Shown: positions 7,118 through 16,803 of the stretch, one piece after another
Position numbering within the stretch: the stretch's first letter is position 1
Layout of the letters: each line of letters begins with the position of its first letter
Assembly (NCBI GenBank): GCA_963829135.1
Contig: CAWHHO010000005.1
Coordinates: forward strand, 372,001-436,000
DNA from: Kumtagia sp963829135
GTDB taxonomy: Bacteria > Pseudomonadota > Alphaproteobacteria > Rhizobiales > Rhizobiaceae
Length of the DNA: 64,000 nt
Reading direction: 5' to 3'
Notes under the pieces: model-generated
What the model was told of the DNA's origin: nothing
Databases searched by the model: none
What the model saw: the letters and a program-made list of their open reading frames with translations, nothing else
Position numbers and translations under genes: made by a program

Positions 7118-9445
7118 CTAATTCTGACTGCCGCGTGGTTCGAGAGCGCCGCGCACGTCGTTCAGGCCGCGCATGGCGTCGCGATTGCCAGCAAGTGCCG
7201 CGGCCCTGAATACCCGTTCCGCATCGCTGTAGCGGTGAAGATACAGATAGGAATATCCGCGCAGGACCAGCAGATCGGTCTGCTCGCCCACGAGTTGCGC
7301 ACGCTCGTCCAAAGCGATCAGCGCTTCGCTGTAACGGCCCTTTTCATAGGCATCGATCGCTTGTGTCGACAGCAGCTGTATACGAAGCTCGGAGGCCCGC
7401 TTGCCATCGATCTTGCCTTGTGTTGCCGCGATCGCGGCTTTGTCGGAGAGCCCCGCCTGAAGATAAGCCAGGCTCTGCCCGTACGCGGCCTCCCCGCGAA
7501 TTTTTGGAGACCCTTCCAAAGCCCGTCCGAAAGCCTCCGCTGCCTCGATCGGGCGCTTCGACTCCATTAGGCACCAGCCTTTGGCAAGCGCGCGGGCCGG
7601 CGACAAAGACGTGTTGTCGCCGGCTGCACAGCCATACGTTCTTGCGCCGCGCGTTGCAGAACGCGCTTCCGCTCTCTGCGTCCGCACCTCCTGCACCGTG
7701 CCCACGGGAGTCCTAGGCGCTTGCAGCTGTGAATTTTGCGCGTTTGCCTGTGGCGGCTGTGAAGTTACCGGAGCAGTTCCCTGAGGCGGCTGGGGGGATA
7801 TCAGAGCGGTTCCCTGAATGGGCCGCGGGGACGCTGGGGTGGTTCCCTGAAGCGGTTGTGGGGACGCCGGAAACGTTCCTTGTTGAAGTTGTGGCGACGC
7901 TAAAGTGGTTCCTTGGAGGGGCGGCGAAACGACCGCTGCGGTCGGCATGCTAGGCGTTCCTACGGTTGGGATGCGATCGGAGCGACCGGCCCATGCGGCC
8001 TGGATCTGCTGGACGCCGGCTGTGTCCCCAAGCTTCCAACGGACAAGCGCCAGGCCATAGGCGGCCGCCTCCTCATCAGGCTTCCATTCGAGCGACTTCT
8101 GGAACCACAGCGCCGCAGTTTGCAATTGGTTGAGGCTATCAGCGTACCACCCGAGCTGCTGTGCGGCGACACCATCCCGCGCGGCGAAAATTTCCGCTAC
8201 CATCCGCTGCAACGTCTCGGGCGCGAGTGTCGGCGGCGGGGACTGGGCGAGAAGGTTTGCCACGGCGGCGAGGTAGCTCGCACGCGTTTCGTCGGTTGTC
8301 CCGCGCCACTCGTATAGGACCTCCTCGGCTTCCGCGGGACGATCCAGTGCGAGGAGTGAGAGTGCGAGACCCTCCGACGCGGTAGCAGTCTCCTCCAGCC
8401 CAAATGCCTTGCGAAACCACTTCTCCGAATCGCTGGGTTTGTCGTGGTGCAGATAGTACCAACCCAGAAGGAGCGAATCGGTGGCTGGCCCATCCGCGGC
8501 AAGCTTCACCACCAGATCCACATCAGACTGCGGGACCGCGATCTGCGGATCAGAGCCTGCAGCGAGGCTGCTTCGCGCAATATCTGCACGAACGCTATCG
8601 AATTCGCCCTTGCCCTCTGCGCTCTGGCGTTCGAGAGCGAGCAGCTGGTCTATGTCGGAGCGGGCCAGCAAACTCATGGCCTTTTGAACGGTGGCAACGC
8701 GTTCTTCCGACTTCTCGCAATTCTGCAAGACATAAAGGTATGTGTCCCTCGCCCTTTCCGGGCGTTTGGTACTGGCAAACGCTTCCGCGACACGCCACAG
8801 GACATCTACATCGCCGCATGTCAGCAGACTGGTGTTTGTTGAGCCGAGGCGGATAACCGTGTCGTATTGTTTCAGATTGGACGCATTGATCAGCTGCTCG
8901 CGCGCCTCTGCAATTTGCAGGCGCTGCATGAGATCGTCAGGCGGAAGCCAACCGCTCTCGCTTGTCTGCCGGTCACTGATTGCCTTGCGAAGTTCGGGGA
9001 GTTTGCCCTCGGAGTAGAGTTTCCACATCTGATCGAGCAGCGGGTCGGTCAGCTGACGTACGGCAAGCGGGTTCTCTGGAGGCGTCCAGTTCGGATACAA
9101 TGCCCTCAGCCGCGCGATCTCCGCTTCAAGGCGACGGGTGTCTCCCTGGGCGGCGAAATAGCGCAGGGCCGTTTCATCAACGCTCTGATCGACCTTCTGA
9201 GCAGCCTTCGGATCAGCCTTCGGATCAGCCTTTGGATCGGCCGGCGGGGTTTCCACGGGTATTGCCTGGGCCAGCAAATACTCGCCGGTTGCAGTTCCTG
9301 CACGCAGCCGACCTGCCCTGGCTCCGGCAGCCGAAAGCGGCGCGGGATTGCTTGCGGACCAGACGTTGTCGACAAGCTTGAACTCGTTGATGAATAAGCC
9401 TCCAAGAAAGCCGATGGTGAGCGCGACAGCCGGCTTCATAGGCAC
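7118..9445 (-). CDS. bcsK: Cellulose-synthesis TPR protein, BcsK-like
   Basis: A 775-residue exported, repeat-rich protein at the end of the cellulose operon. It has an N-terminal hydrophobic segment (MKPAVALTIGFLGGLFINEF), an acidic/proline linker with three ADPK units, a long alpha-helical TPR region (residues about 90-480), a Pro/Gln/Thr repeat linker, and a second TPR block to the end. Cellulose operons of Agrobacterium type lack bcsC and carry a TPR protein called BcsK, which fits this position. TPR domains of such proteins are thought to line the periplasmic path of the polymer. No outer-membrane beta-barrel tail is seen, unlike BcsC. It overlaps bcsZ by 10 nt. The symbol is assigned by context. 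Confidence 0.75.
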   Translation of the reverse strand: MPMKPAVALTIGFLGGLFINEFKLVDNVWSASNPAPLSAAGARAGRLRAGTATGEYLLAQAIPVETPPADPKADPKADPKAAQKVDQSVDETALRYFAAQGDTRRLEAEIARLRALYPNWTPPENPLAVRQLTDPLLDQMWKLYSEGKLPELRKAISDRQTSESGWLPPDDLMQRLQIAEAREQLINASNLKQYDTVIRLGSTNTSLLTCGDVDVLWRVAEAFASTKRPERARDTYLYVLQNCEKSEERVATVQKAMSLLARSDIDQLLALERQSAEGKGEFDSVRADIARSSLAAGSDPQIAVPQSDVDLVVKLAADGPATDSLLLGWYYLHHDKPSDSEKWFRKAFGLEETATASEGLALSLLALDRPAEAEEVLYEWRGTTDETRASYLAAVANLLAQSPPPTLAPETLQRMVAEIFAARDGVAAQQLGWYADSLNQLQTAALWFQKSLEWKPDEEAAAYGLALVRWKLGDTAGVQQIQAAWAGRSDRIPTVGTPSMPTAAVVSPPLQGTTLASPQLQQGTFPASPQPLQGTTPASPRPIQGTALISPQPPQGTAPVTSQPPQANAQNSQLQAPRTPVGTVQEVRTQRAEARSATRGARTYGCAAGDNTSLSPARALAKGWCLMESKRPIEAAEAFGRALEGSPKIRGEAAYGQSLAYLQAGLSDKAAIAATQGKIDGKRASELRIQLLSTQAIDAYEKGRYSEALIALDERAQLVGEQTDLLVLRGYSYLYLHRYSDAERVFRAAALAGNRDAMRGLNDVRGALEPRGSQN
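7735..7930 (-). repeat. Tandem Pro/Gln/Gly/Thr linker repeat inside bcsK
   Basis: About five degenerate copies of a 14-residue unit of the form P-Q-P-L-Q-G-T-x-P-A-S-P lie between the two TPR blocks. The repeat is visible at DNA level as recurring GGTTCCCTGA/GGGGAC-type words on the plus strand. Copy number is likely variable between strains. Confidence 0.75.
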
Positions 9446-10497
9446 CCCGACTTTTGGCTGCGCGCAAATGACAACGCCAGCAGATGCAGTGTCGACGGAT
9501 AGTACTCGGTGGGTGTGAAGGTCCGAGTGTCTTCCGGCAGCGGCTTCTCGTCGAGGACGCAGGCGATGAGCGCCGGGATGATCCGATACCCGGGATCCTT
9601 CAACAGTTTGATCGTATCGCCCGAGGAGATATCGACGAGGCGGATATCGCCGTCGGCGCCGGTCATGTTTTTGGCGAAGGTCTGCAGAAGGGCGCGGTCG
9701 CGAATCCCGGCACGAAGCAGGTAAAGCGGAATCCTGACCGCGTTGTATCCGAATTCCCGCGGCATCCCTTCAGCGGCAGCCGGTTTGGAAGCCAAGGAGA
9801 CCCAGTCCGGCGGAAGTCCGGCGGGGCCGATTTCCATCGACATTTTCAGCAGTTTAAGGCCATCCGCCGAAAGGTCATGCCAGGGCCCCTTCGGCTGAAG
9901 CTCAGCGAATGCATCGATTGCTTCGAACACGAAATACGACGGATTTACGACCGGCCCGTCTTCTCGCTCTTCTTTGCCGAAGCCTTGAACCCCGGGCTTT
10001 AGCAGCACCATGCCTGCGCTCTTGAAGACACCGTGTTCAGCGAGGGCGCCAGTTATCGCGAGCGCTTGGGCAATAAGATCGGGCCGACGCCAGGCGCTGC
10101 CAGCCAGCGCAGCGGCATATGCGATAAGCAGATCGCCATCGGTGGCGTTGTTGGTGTCTTCGATATGCGGATCTGCATTGGGGTTCCATTTCCATACCGC
10201 TAGCCCATCGTCGCGCAGCAACATCTGCGTCCGCGTAAACGCCAGGAGTTGATCGAAATCACCGCGGCTGTCCGCGAGAAACGCCAACAGCAAGCCATAC
10301 CCTTGTCCCTCGCTATGGCTGATGCCGGCATTCGCCGTGTCGACGATCCTTCCCGAGGGGTCGAGGAATTTGTCCCGGTAGAGGGTCCATTCCTCTGCGG
10401 TGATGGAGGGCGCGGCCAACGCCAATTCGGACTGCGTGACGAGCGTCAGTACCGCGAGGGATGCCGTCAGTGTAGAAAGCCTTCGTCTGCAGTTCAC
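9436..10497 (-). CDS. bcsZ: BcsZ, GH8 endo-1,4-beta-glucanase
   Basis: A 353-residue secreted glycoside hydrolase of family 8, the cellulase that trims or edits nascent cellulose in bacterial cellulose operons (celC in rhizobia). Residues 1-28 are a signal peptide ending ALA-AP. The catalytic acid lies in GISHSEGQGYGLLLA (Glu of SEGQGYG) and the catalytic Asp region in NATDGDLLIAYA. A family-typical NPNADP segment precedes it. The start is GTG 10497, overlapping the bcsB stop by 4 nt (GTGA). Confidence 0.92.
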   Translation of the reverse strand: MNCRRRLSTLTASLAVLTLVTQSELALAAPSITAEEWTLYRDKFLDPSGRIVDTANAGISHSEGQGYGLLLAFLADSRGDFDQLLAFTRTQMLLRDDGLAVWKWNPNADPHIEDTNNATDGDLLIAYAAALAGSAWRRPDLIAQALAITGALAEHGVFKSAGMVLLKPGVQGFGKEEREDGPVVNPSYFVFEAIDAFAELQPKGPWHDLSADGLKLLKMSMEIGPAGLPPDWVSLASKPAAAEGMPREFGYNAVRIPLYLLRAGIRDRALLQTFAKNMTGADGDIRLVDISSGDTIKLLKDPGYRIIPALIACVLDEKPLPEDTRTFTPTEYYPSTLHLLALSFARSQKSGCL

Positions 10498-12794
10498 CTG
10501 CGCCTCCCTAGGGTCGCAAGCAGCGCAGCGGTTGCCAGGCCGAGGATGATCGACATGACCGTCAGGCCGAGTGCATAGGCAGGCGCGTTGACCGAAAGCC
10601 AGTTTGCCGCGATCAGCCTGTAGTTGCTCAGGGAGAAGGGTTGCGTGTCGACGAAGGTCGTCTGCGCAGTCGGTACGTTTCTGATTTTATCGCTGCTCGC
10701 GTCGAAGGTTGTGATGCGGCCGCCCAGCTGGCGCCAGTTGGACCTGGCGACCAGTGCATCCACGCTTGTGCCAAGCACGTTCGTGCTGGGGGCGGTAACG
10801 ACGGTCCAAATGCCCAGGCCGAGCGGACTCGTGTCCTGCGCGACCATCAGGCTATCCCGGGCGTCGGGTACGAACGGTGCTGGCTGCCCACGGAACAGCT
10901 GGAACGAATCGGTCGAGACATTGAAGGTCCTATTCATCCAGTCTTCGAATACACTTACCCTGCCTCGCCATCCGCGTCCGCGCAGCCGTTCACGCCATTC
11001 GCCAAATGTCTTGTCTGTGTCGGTCTGTACTGATGCAACCATCTCGCCCCAGCCAGTCTGGCTTTCGGTACCGACCCCAACCTCCGTTAGGACGGTCGAG
11101 GGAATCTGCGATATTGCGCCGATGAACAACGCATTGCGGTCCGCAACCGCGGCCACGGATACGGATGTATCCACCGGTATCAAGCGGCCGGCCGACGTCG
11201 ACAAGCGGGCGAGGATGGTGAGCGCGGCAGCGAGAGCTTCCGGTTGAGCGCGATCGATAACGAGAGGCAATGGGTATTCGGTCCGACTGTAAGGAAACCC
11301 CGTCCCGCCCGTCGCTGCCAAATTCGGGGTTTGCGCGATCCGAGCGAAATTGGGCATCACGAATTCCGAAGTGTCGAACAGAACGAAGCGTTCTTGGTCG
11401 AGCGCCGTTGCGCCGGGCGCACAAACAGCGTCGGCAGGGGTTTTCAGAATAGCCTCGAGCTCGATCTTGTTATCGCCCGGCCTGAAATGCCGCATCGTCA
11501 CCTTGATCGGAAGATGACGCAGTATTTCGCCGCCGGACGAGATGATGGGTACGGTGGCGGCGATATTGTCGTTGACATAGACATCGATGTGGCTGCCGGG
11601 GAGAGCCTCTTCGGAATAGGCCGCATCGAGCATTATCTGCGCTTCGCCATATCCATAGGCATAGAAGTCGGACGGAACGCCGATGCTGAAGCCAGTTCGC
11701 AAACGCCGACCGGAAAATTCGAGGGTGGCTTGTCCAAGTTGGGCGAATGTGAGGCTCGTTTCACCTTGAAGCAATGGCGTGTCCGGCATTTGCCATGACT
11801 GCGTGCCCAGCGTTTGACGAGGAGAGCCAACCGGCCGATCGACCTGATGAGAAAGCCCGTCGATGGCCGTGTCGATCGCCTGCCATGTCGGACCGGTTAT
11901 CAACAGCGACTGACCTAGCACCGGATCGTCGATCAACGCCGTAGTGGGGGCCGAATGGGAGGATACTGGGAGGGCGCTTACCATGCCCTCAAGTTCAGTG
12001 TCGGTGCCTATCAGTATATTCGCCTTGCCGGACGCCCCTGCGGTCGCGCCTGCCTTCGTGACGAAAAAGGACTGGTCGGGCATCCCCGCCATCAATGCAA
12101 GCGTTTCGCCAAGGCGCATCATAGGTTCGGTGGCCTGCGCTTGATCCATCGCCGGCACGATCAGATTGAACCTGGTTTTCCCTCCCGCATCGACACCGAT
12201 CGCACGGATATCTTCCACATGGTCCCACCGATCCTTCGCGGACACTTCAAACGACAAAAATGTTCCAGACGGCTGGAACCGCGTCCAAAGCTCGTGCGTC
12301 GATTCGATCGTGCAGTCGGTACGATGCCGCTGCACCGCTTGCGTGACGACTTCATTCTGTCCGCCGCGCAAAAGAGCGGCTGGTACGTCGAACACGAGAT
12401 CCGAAGATCGATCCGGCGATTGGATAGGGATCTGCATCAACTCTACGCCATTGACCGAAATGGAGAGCTTTGACGATTCCGGGGCGACCACAATCGCATT
12501 TTGGTAGCTGATATGAAGGGTCGTCTTGGCGCCTGCCTCGCTGGGGGTAAGATAGATCGACCAGGCCTGACGGGAATACTCTCCTGAGAGACTGAGTTCA
12601 GGATATGGTATAAGGTATCTGCGGAACGCAGTTTCCGCAGGTTTCGCCACGGGCGCCGACTTTTCTGGTTCAACGGCGGGCTCCAGCGCTGGCGCCGGAA
12701 CGTCAGGCTTCTCGGGCGACATATCGAACGGGGTCGATTGCGCGTAGGCGAATGACCCCCAAATCACCAAAAGCGACGCTAGGGCAACCCTCAT
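10494..12794 (-). CDS. bcsB: BcsB, cellulose synthase periplasmic subunit
   Basis: A 766-residue periplasmic, membrane-anchored subunit that supports BcsA and guides the glucan through the periplasm. ATG 12794 is chosen because it overlaps the bcsA stop (ATGA) and begins a signal peptide, MRVALASLLVIWGSFAYAQ; the frame is open 56 codons further up. Carbohydrate-binding-type beta domains follow, with segments such as YLIPYPELSLSGEYSRQAW and LMQIPIQSP. The C-terminus has the single expected transmembrane helix (LSVNAPAYALGLTVMSIILG region) ending GRRR. Confidence 0.92.
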   Translation of the reverse strand: MRVALASLLVIWGSFAYAQSTPFDMSPEKPDVPAPALEPAVEPEKSAPVAKPAETAFRRYLIPYPELSLSGEYSRQAWSIYLTPSEAGAKTTLHISYQNAIVVAPESSKLSISVNGVELMQIPIQSPDRSSDLVFDVPAALLRGGQNEVVTQAVQRHRTDCTIESTHELWTRFQPSGTFLSFEVSAKDRWDHVEDIRAIGVDAGGKTRFNLIVPAMDQAQATEPMMRLGETLALMAGMPDQSFFVTKAGATAGASGKANILIGTDTELEGMVSALPVSSHSAPTTALIDDPVLGQSLLITGPTWQAIDTAIDGLSHQVDRPVGSPRQTLGTQSWQMPDTPLLQGETSLTFAQLGQATLEFSGRRLRTGFSIGVPSDFYAYGYGEAQIMLDAAYSEEALPGSHIDVYVNDNIAATVPIISSGGEILRHLPIKVTMRHFRPGDNKIELEAILKTPADAVCAPGATALDQERFVLFDTSEFVMPNFARIAQTPNLAATGGTGFPYSRTEYPLPLVIDRAQPEALAAALTILARLSTSAGRLIPVDTSVSVAAVADRNALFIGAISQIPSTVLTEVGVGTESQTGWGEMVASVQTDTDKTFGEWRERLRGRGWRGRVSVFEDWMNRTFNVSTDSFQLFRGQPAPFVPDARDSLMVAQDTSPLGLGIWTVVTAPSTNVLGTSVDALVARSNWRQLGGRITTFDASSDKIRNVPTAQTTFVDTQPFSLSNYRLIAANWLSVNAPAYALGLTVMSIILGLATAALLATLGRRR

Positions 12795-14986
12795 CGCGGA
12801 TTCTCCGCCAGTTTGGCTGGAGCAGGCTTCGGCCGCGCACGGAGCGACCGGAAAAAATAGGCGAGCCCACGATACGTCTGGTAGAAAGCAACACGCAGGA
12901 ACCAGAGTGTCCCGATGATCAGCCCGGGATTGCCTCGGCGTGAGAGCTGAAAATCTGCCCACTGCTTGGAATTTGCAAAGATCAGATCCGCGACCAGACG
13001 GTAGTGCGCTGGTTCATTTATTTCGTAGAAGCATCCGATCGCCACACTGTCCGGTGTCCGATTGATATTTCGGATGGCAACGGGCAGGACGCCCTCGGAT
13101 CCATCAGCAAACGACCTGAAGCGCAGGGCAGAGATACTATCCTTGGAGAACTCTTTCGCGTCGGCGCCGTAGACAAGGACCCGCGCGCCACTGACCGAAA
13201 CATCCTCAATCGATCCACGCAACCAGGTATCGTTCAGCAGAAAATCGCAACGGCGGCTTACCTTCACCCGCCTCGTGGACGATCTGCGATCACCGCGTTC
13301 AGACACCACGCCGAGCGCGCACCCTGCGAGAATCAGGTTTAAAAGATTCCAGCCGCCGACAACAAGCGTCACGTCGGCTTTGAACGGTTCCATGTAGATC
13401 TTGTATATCGCGACGAACAGCCCGGCGAGCATCAGGAAGAACAGCACGAAAAAGGGCATGCCGATCTCGGAAAGCCGGTTTGCCTCGATCAACTCGTCCT
13501 TCGCCGTGACCTTGAATGTCGGCTTGCGGGGATTGAGGATGACCGAGACCACCGCCGGAAAGAGGTGGACGGTCTGCACGTACTCGTAAAGTTCGGAGAT
13601 CCACGGCCAGCGGAATGCGCCGTAGAGATAGTTCTGCATCATCAGATTGACGATCATGTAGGCGAGCGAATACGCCATGAACTCGCCACCGGACGCCGTG
13701 AAAATCTGAAGATCGAAGAAGAGATAGAAGAACGGCGCGACCAGGAAAATCGCGCGAGGGAACGGAAACAGCCAAAACAGCGTCGACGACATGTAGCACA
13801 GCCGCTGTGGAAGGGAGAGACCACGCTTCAGCGGTGGGAACCGAAAGCGCAGAATCTGCATCATTCCCTGCGCCCAGCGGCTTCGCTGCCCGATGAAGCT
13901 AGCGAAGGTAGCTGGCTGCAATCCGGCGATCAGTGGCTTGTCGACGTAGACGCTCTTCCAGCCCCGAGCATGCAATGCCAGGGCTGTCTCACAATCTTCG
14001 GTAATGCTGACGCCGCTGAAGCCATTGGTCTCTGCCAACGCCGCGCGGCGAAGCACCGCGGCCGAGCCGCAGAAGAACGATGCATCCCATTTGTCGAGAC
14101 CGCGCTGGATGATGCCGTAGAACATCTCGTTCTCCGACGGCATCTTCTCGAACGTATCAAGATTGCGTTCGATCGGATCGGGATTGAGGAAAAAGTGCGG
14201 GGTTTGAACGAGGAACAGGCGTGGCTCCTCGTCGAAATATCCAACCGTTTCCAGCAGGAAATCACGAGCAGGCGCGTGGTCGGCATCGAACACGGCCACC
14301 AGTTCTCCGGAGGACTGCCCGAGCCCATTGTTGAGATTGCCGGCTTTTGCGTGTTCGTTGCGATCCCGCGTCAGATAGTTGCAGCCCAGGTCGTCGCACA
14401 GTTTCTGCAACTCCAGGTGCCTGCGTTCGGCAATGTTTGCTTCTCCCACCCGCGTGGAATTGCGCTTCTGAAGAGTGCCGCCGTCGTCCAGCAACCAGAC
14501 CTTGAACTTGTCCTGCGGGTAATCCATGCCCAACGCAGCGGCAATCGTGTTGGCCAACAGGGCGGGTTCTTCATTGTAAGTGGGGATGAAGACGTCCACG
14601 GTGGGGCGCCGATCGTCCAATTTAGCCCGTGACGGCCGGGGCGGCAGCGGCTGTGCGACAACGAAAAGGCTGAGAGACAACATCAGCACGCTGTACATTT
14701 CGGCCAGATAGACAAGCAGGCCGGGAATGAAGTTTTCAGGCTGATTGATGGGAGGAAGTGTGCTGGTTGTTCGCCAGTACACATAGCGCAGCACGATTGC
14801 GGTACCGAAGGCCAAAGAGACGAGCCGCCACGTGCCGTCCGGCCGCAGGAGCTTCAATACAGCCATTGCAACCACCACCGACATGCCAGCAATGAACTGC
14901 GTCTCAAGGCTTATCGGAAGCGTAATCAGCGCGATCACGGCAGCCGAAGCCAGTGCCCACAATAGGACGAGGAGGAATTTCCGCAT
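12791..14986 (-). CDS. bcsA: BcsA, cellulose synthase catalytic subunit
   Basis: A 731-residue inner-membrane processive GT2 synthase that polymerises UDP-glucose and extrudes cellulose. Visible motifs are DDGGT (first Asp), FDADHAP (DxD), SITEDCETA (TED general base) and GQRSRWAQG (QxxRW). Transmembrane helices flank the catalytic domain. The C-terminus holds a PilZ domain with RSSTR and D-V-S-V-S-G, matching the RxxxR and D/NxSxxG c-di-GMP motifs, so activity is probably c-di-GMP dependent. ATG 14986 (MRKFLLVLLWALASAA) is preferred over an upstream GTG at 15037. Confidence 0.95.
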   Translation of the reverse strand: MRKFLLVLLWALASAAVIALITLPISLETQFIAGMSVVVAMAVLKLLRPDGTWRLVSLAFGTAIVLRYVYWRTTSTLPPINQPENFIPGLLVYLAEMYSVLMLSLSLFVVAQPLPPRPSRAKLDDRRPTVDVFIPTYNEEPALLANTIAAALGMDYPQDKFKVWLLDDGGTLQKRNSTRVGEANIAERRHLELQKLCDDLGCNYLTRDRNEHAKAGNLNNGLGQSSGELVAVFDADHAPARDFLLETVGYFDEEPRLFLVQTPHFFLNPDPIERNLDTFEKMPSENEMFYGIIQRGLDKWDASFFCGSAAVLRRAALAETNGFSGVSITEDCETALALHARGWKSVYVDKPLIAGLQPATFASFIGQRSRWAQGMMQILRFRFPPLKRGLSLPQRLCYMSSTLFWLFPFPRAIFLVAPFFYLFFDLQIFTASGGEFMAYSLAYMIVNLMMQNYLYGAFRWPWISELYEYVQTVHLFPAVVSVILNPRKPTFKVTAKDELIEANRLSEIGMPFFVLFFLMLAGLFVAIYKIYMEPFKADVTLVVGGWNLLNLILAGCALGVVSERGDRRSSTRRVKVSRRCDFLLNDTWLRGSIEDVSVSGARVLVYGADAKEFSKDSISALRFRSFADGSEGVLPVAIRNINRTPDSVAIGCFYEINEPAHYRLVADLIFANSKQWADFQLSRRGNPGLIIGTLWFLRVAFYQTYRGLAYFFRSLRARPKPAPAKLAENPR

Positions 14987-15163
14987 GATTGCCCCAGCGG
15001 CTGATACATCGGAACTGCGGGTGATCCCTCGTCTCACCCAATGGATACTTTGAAAGTCGCGTATGCAGTTAAAAATGCAATCGGGTATTGAAACGAATGA
15101 TTCGTCCCATGCGCGCCGGTTCGAATTTGAGGGTCGTAGACATGAAGGTCAATCGCGGACCAG

Positions 15164-15182
15164 CGATATAGTTCCTATATCG
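15164..15182. promoter_or_regulatory. Inverted repeat in the bcsN-bcsA gap
   Basis: CGATATAG, TTC, CTATATCG is a perfect 8-bp inverted repeat in the 234-bp gap upstream of bcsA. It could be an operator for a cellulose regulator or a small RNA hairpin. Confidence 0.4.
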
Positions 15183-15220
15183 ATGTTCATTAGAGATTGT
15201 CCACCCGTCAACCAGCGCGG

Positions 15221-16204
15221 TCAACGAGTGGGAGGCGGGGGAACCAGTGTCGAATTGGATGGCAAGGCCGGCGCTGCATTAGCGGGATTTGGCACCGCTG
15301 CATCAGGCGGCAGCGGCACAGGGGGCCCAATTGGAACGGCGAGTGAGGGCGGGGGCGGTTGCACGCCTACGCTAACCGGTTGCCTTCTGACTCGTGCCGG
15401 TACGGGCGCTGCTGGCGCCTGCGAAACGCTGCTGTCAACATTGTTGGGATAGATCGGCCTGCCGATCCGCCCAAACGATTGGTCGATAGACGCAGGTTCA
15501 CCGTAAGGGTTCCAATTGCGTGACGCGAACGCTGACGAGATGGTATAGTCGTACATGACCTGCAACAGCTGGGCCTGCGAAGCTGCTCTTTCGCAAAGGC
15601 GCAGCCTTATCTGGATGGCGCCTTTGTTGCCGACCAGCACTTGAGTGGTTCCGGTGGAAGTTATTCGCTGCCACCCATAGAAGCAGGCGTCCCCGCTCGC
15701 TGCCCTGCCCATCGCATAACCGAATGGGCCGTACTTATTCTGTACATATTCCAGCGAGCGCTGCATCCCGACGCCTGGAAATAGCCTTCGCATCTCCGCG
15801 CCAACGTTTATGCCCGGCTGGAACTCTTGCTTTAGCGATCCCACGCCTGGCTGAAACGGGCCGACTGGGCCGAACATCTGGACACGCAGCATATTCTGCC
15901 CCGGGTTAGATGCCGACGTGTCCAGTATGATCTCCTGCTCAACGGCGTTGGAGTACCTTGACTCCACCACCGCGCGCACTGCCGGTCCACCCGGCCCTGG
16001 ATACGCAAAGGCGCGATCCGTTGCCACCAACTGCGAACCGCTGTTGTTCTGCACGATTGGTTGCGGCGCGCAGGCAGCAAGCGTCGCCATCAGAACGCTT
16101 GGCAGCGCGCTTCTTGCCAACCTAACCAGCGGCCAGCACTGGGCCTGCTCCCGGGTTTGGGGCCCGCAAGCGTCTGGAGCTAAATATCGCATCTCGAATC
16201 GCAT
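15221..16204 (-). CDS. bcsN: BcsN, cellulose biosynthesis accessory protein
   Basis: A 327-residue protein matching the alphaproteobacterial BcsN family found at the head of Agrobacterium-type cellulose operons. A hydrophobic segment with a lipobox-like LMATLAAC suggests an exported lipoprotein. The core contains RAVVESRYSNAVEQEIIL and GWQRITSTGTTQVLVGN, and the last 60 residues are Pro/Ala-rich. TTG 16225, ATG 16204 and ATG 16192 are all possible starts; none has a strong ribosome site, and ATG 16204 is taken here. It lies 235 bp upstream of bcsA on the same strand. The molecular role of BcsN is not established. Confidence 0.78.
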   Translation of the reverse strand: MRFEMRYLAPDACGPQTREQAQCWPLVRLARSALPSVLMATLAACAPQPIVQNNSGSQLVATDRAFAYPGPGGPAVRAVVESRYSNAVEQEIILDTSASNPGQNMLRVQMFGPVGPFQPGVGSLKQEFQPGINVGAEMRRLFPGVGMQRSLEYVQNKYGPFGYAMGRAASGDACFYGWQRITSTGTTQVLVGNKGAIQIRLRLCERAASQAQLLQVMYDYTISSAFASRNWNPYGEPASIDQSFGRIGRPIYPNNVDSSVSQAPAAPVPARVRRQPVSVGVQPPPPSLAVPIGPPVPLPPDAAVPNPANAAPALPSNSTLVPPPPTR

Positions 16205-16355
16205 GATGGGCACGGTATGGGACAATGCTCACGGGGCGGAGAGGCCGAAGGAGCCTCGTTGAACGGACTGTTAGCATTAGGCAACTGTCACCAATTATCG
16301 AAGTTACAGACTTGGTCAACCGCTCGTTGCGGTTATCAGTCATTTGATAGGCCGG

Positions 16356-16649
16356 TTACAGACGCCTGTGGATCCGACTTCCGCCGGTTCGCCTCTGCCA
16401 GGATGGCACTTTGCCTTGCTCTTCGAACATGACCGCCGCATCAGCTCTCACCGAGAGAAGAACCTTGCCGTCCAGGACCTTGGCCACGAACATCACGGGG
16501 ATGAACTGGTGCGGCCTGGCGGGCTTGTCCGGTTCCTGCGGTGGCTGAACTAGCTCGATACGCTCGCCATCGACGTGGTCGACGACGCCGGCGAGCACGC
16601 CGTCTGATCCCAAAATCTCCGCATTCTTGCTGATATCCTGCAGGTTCAT
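16356..16649 (-). CDS. DUF2171-type small protein
   Basis: A 97-residue cytoplasmic protein of the PRC-barrel-like DUF2171 type. Residues 1-75 carry the family pattern: ISKNAEILGSDGVLAGVVDHVDG, then QFIPVMFVAKVLDGKVLLSVRADAA. The C-terminus (WQRRTGGSRIHRRL) is basic and not typical. Such proteins are common in rhizobia, often near stress genes, with unknown function. It is isolated here between bcsN and a small lipoprotein gene facing the other way. Confidence 0.72.
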   Translation of the reverse strand: MNLQDISKNAEILGSDGVLAGVVDHVDGERIELVQPPQEPDKPARPHQFIPVMFVAKVLDGKVLLSVRADAAVMFEEQGKVPSWQRRTGGSRIHRRL

Positions 16650-16803
16650 TGGGTGCTCCTGGTGGTACGCATTATGTGTGCCGAACTAACTCCCCGCGTG
16701 GCTCGCGTGTTCCAGATTTGGTACGCGACATTCAACAGGATTTGGCGAGCTTGTCATTGCTACGCGGGCTGCTAAATTTCGCAGGTGCAAAGGGAGCACC
16801 CCG

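Noticed and set aside
13565..14632. A 355-codon open frame antisense to bcsA
   Set aside because: Mirror of the strong codon bias of bcsA; no ribosome site or family likeness.
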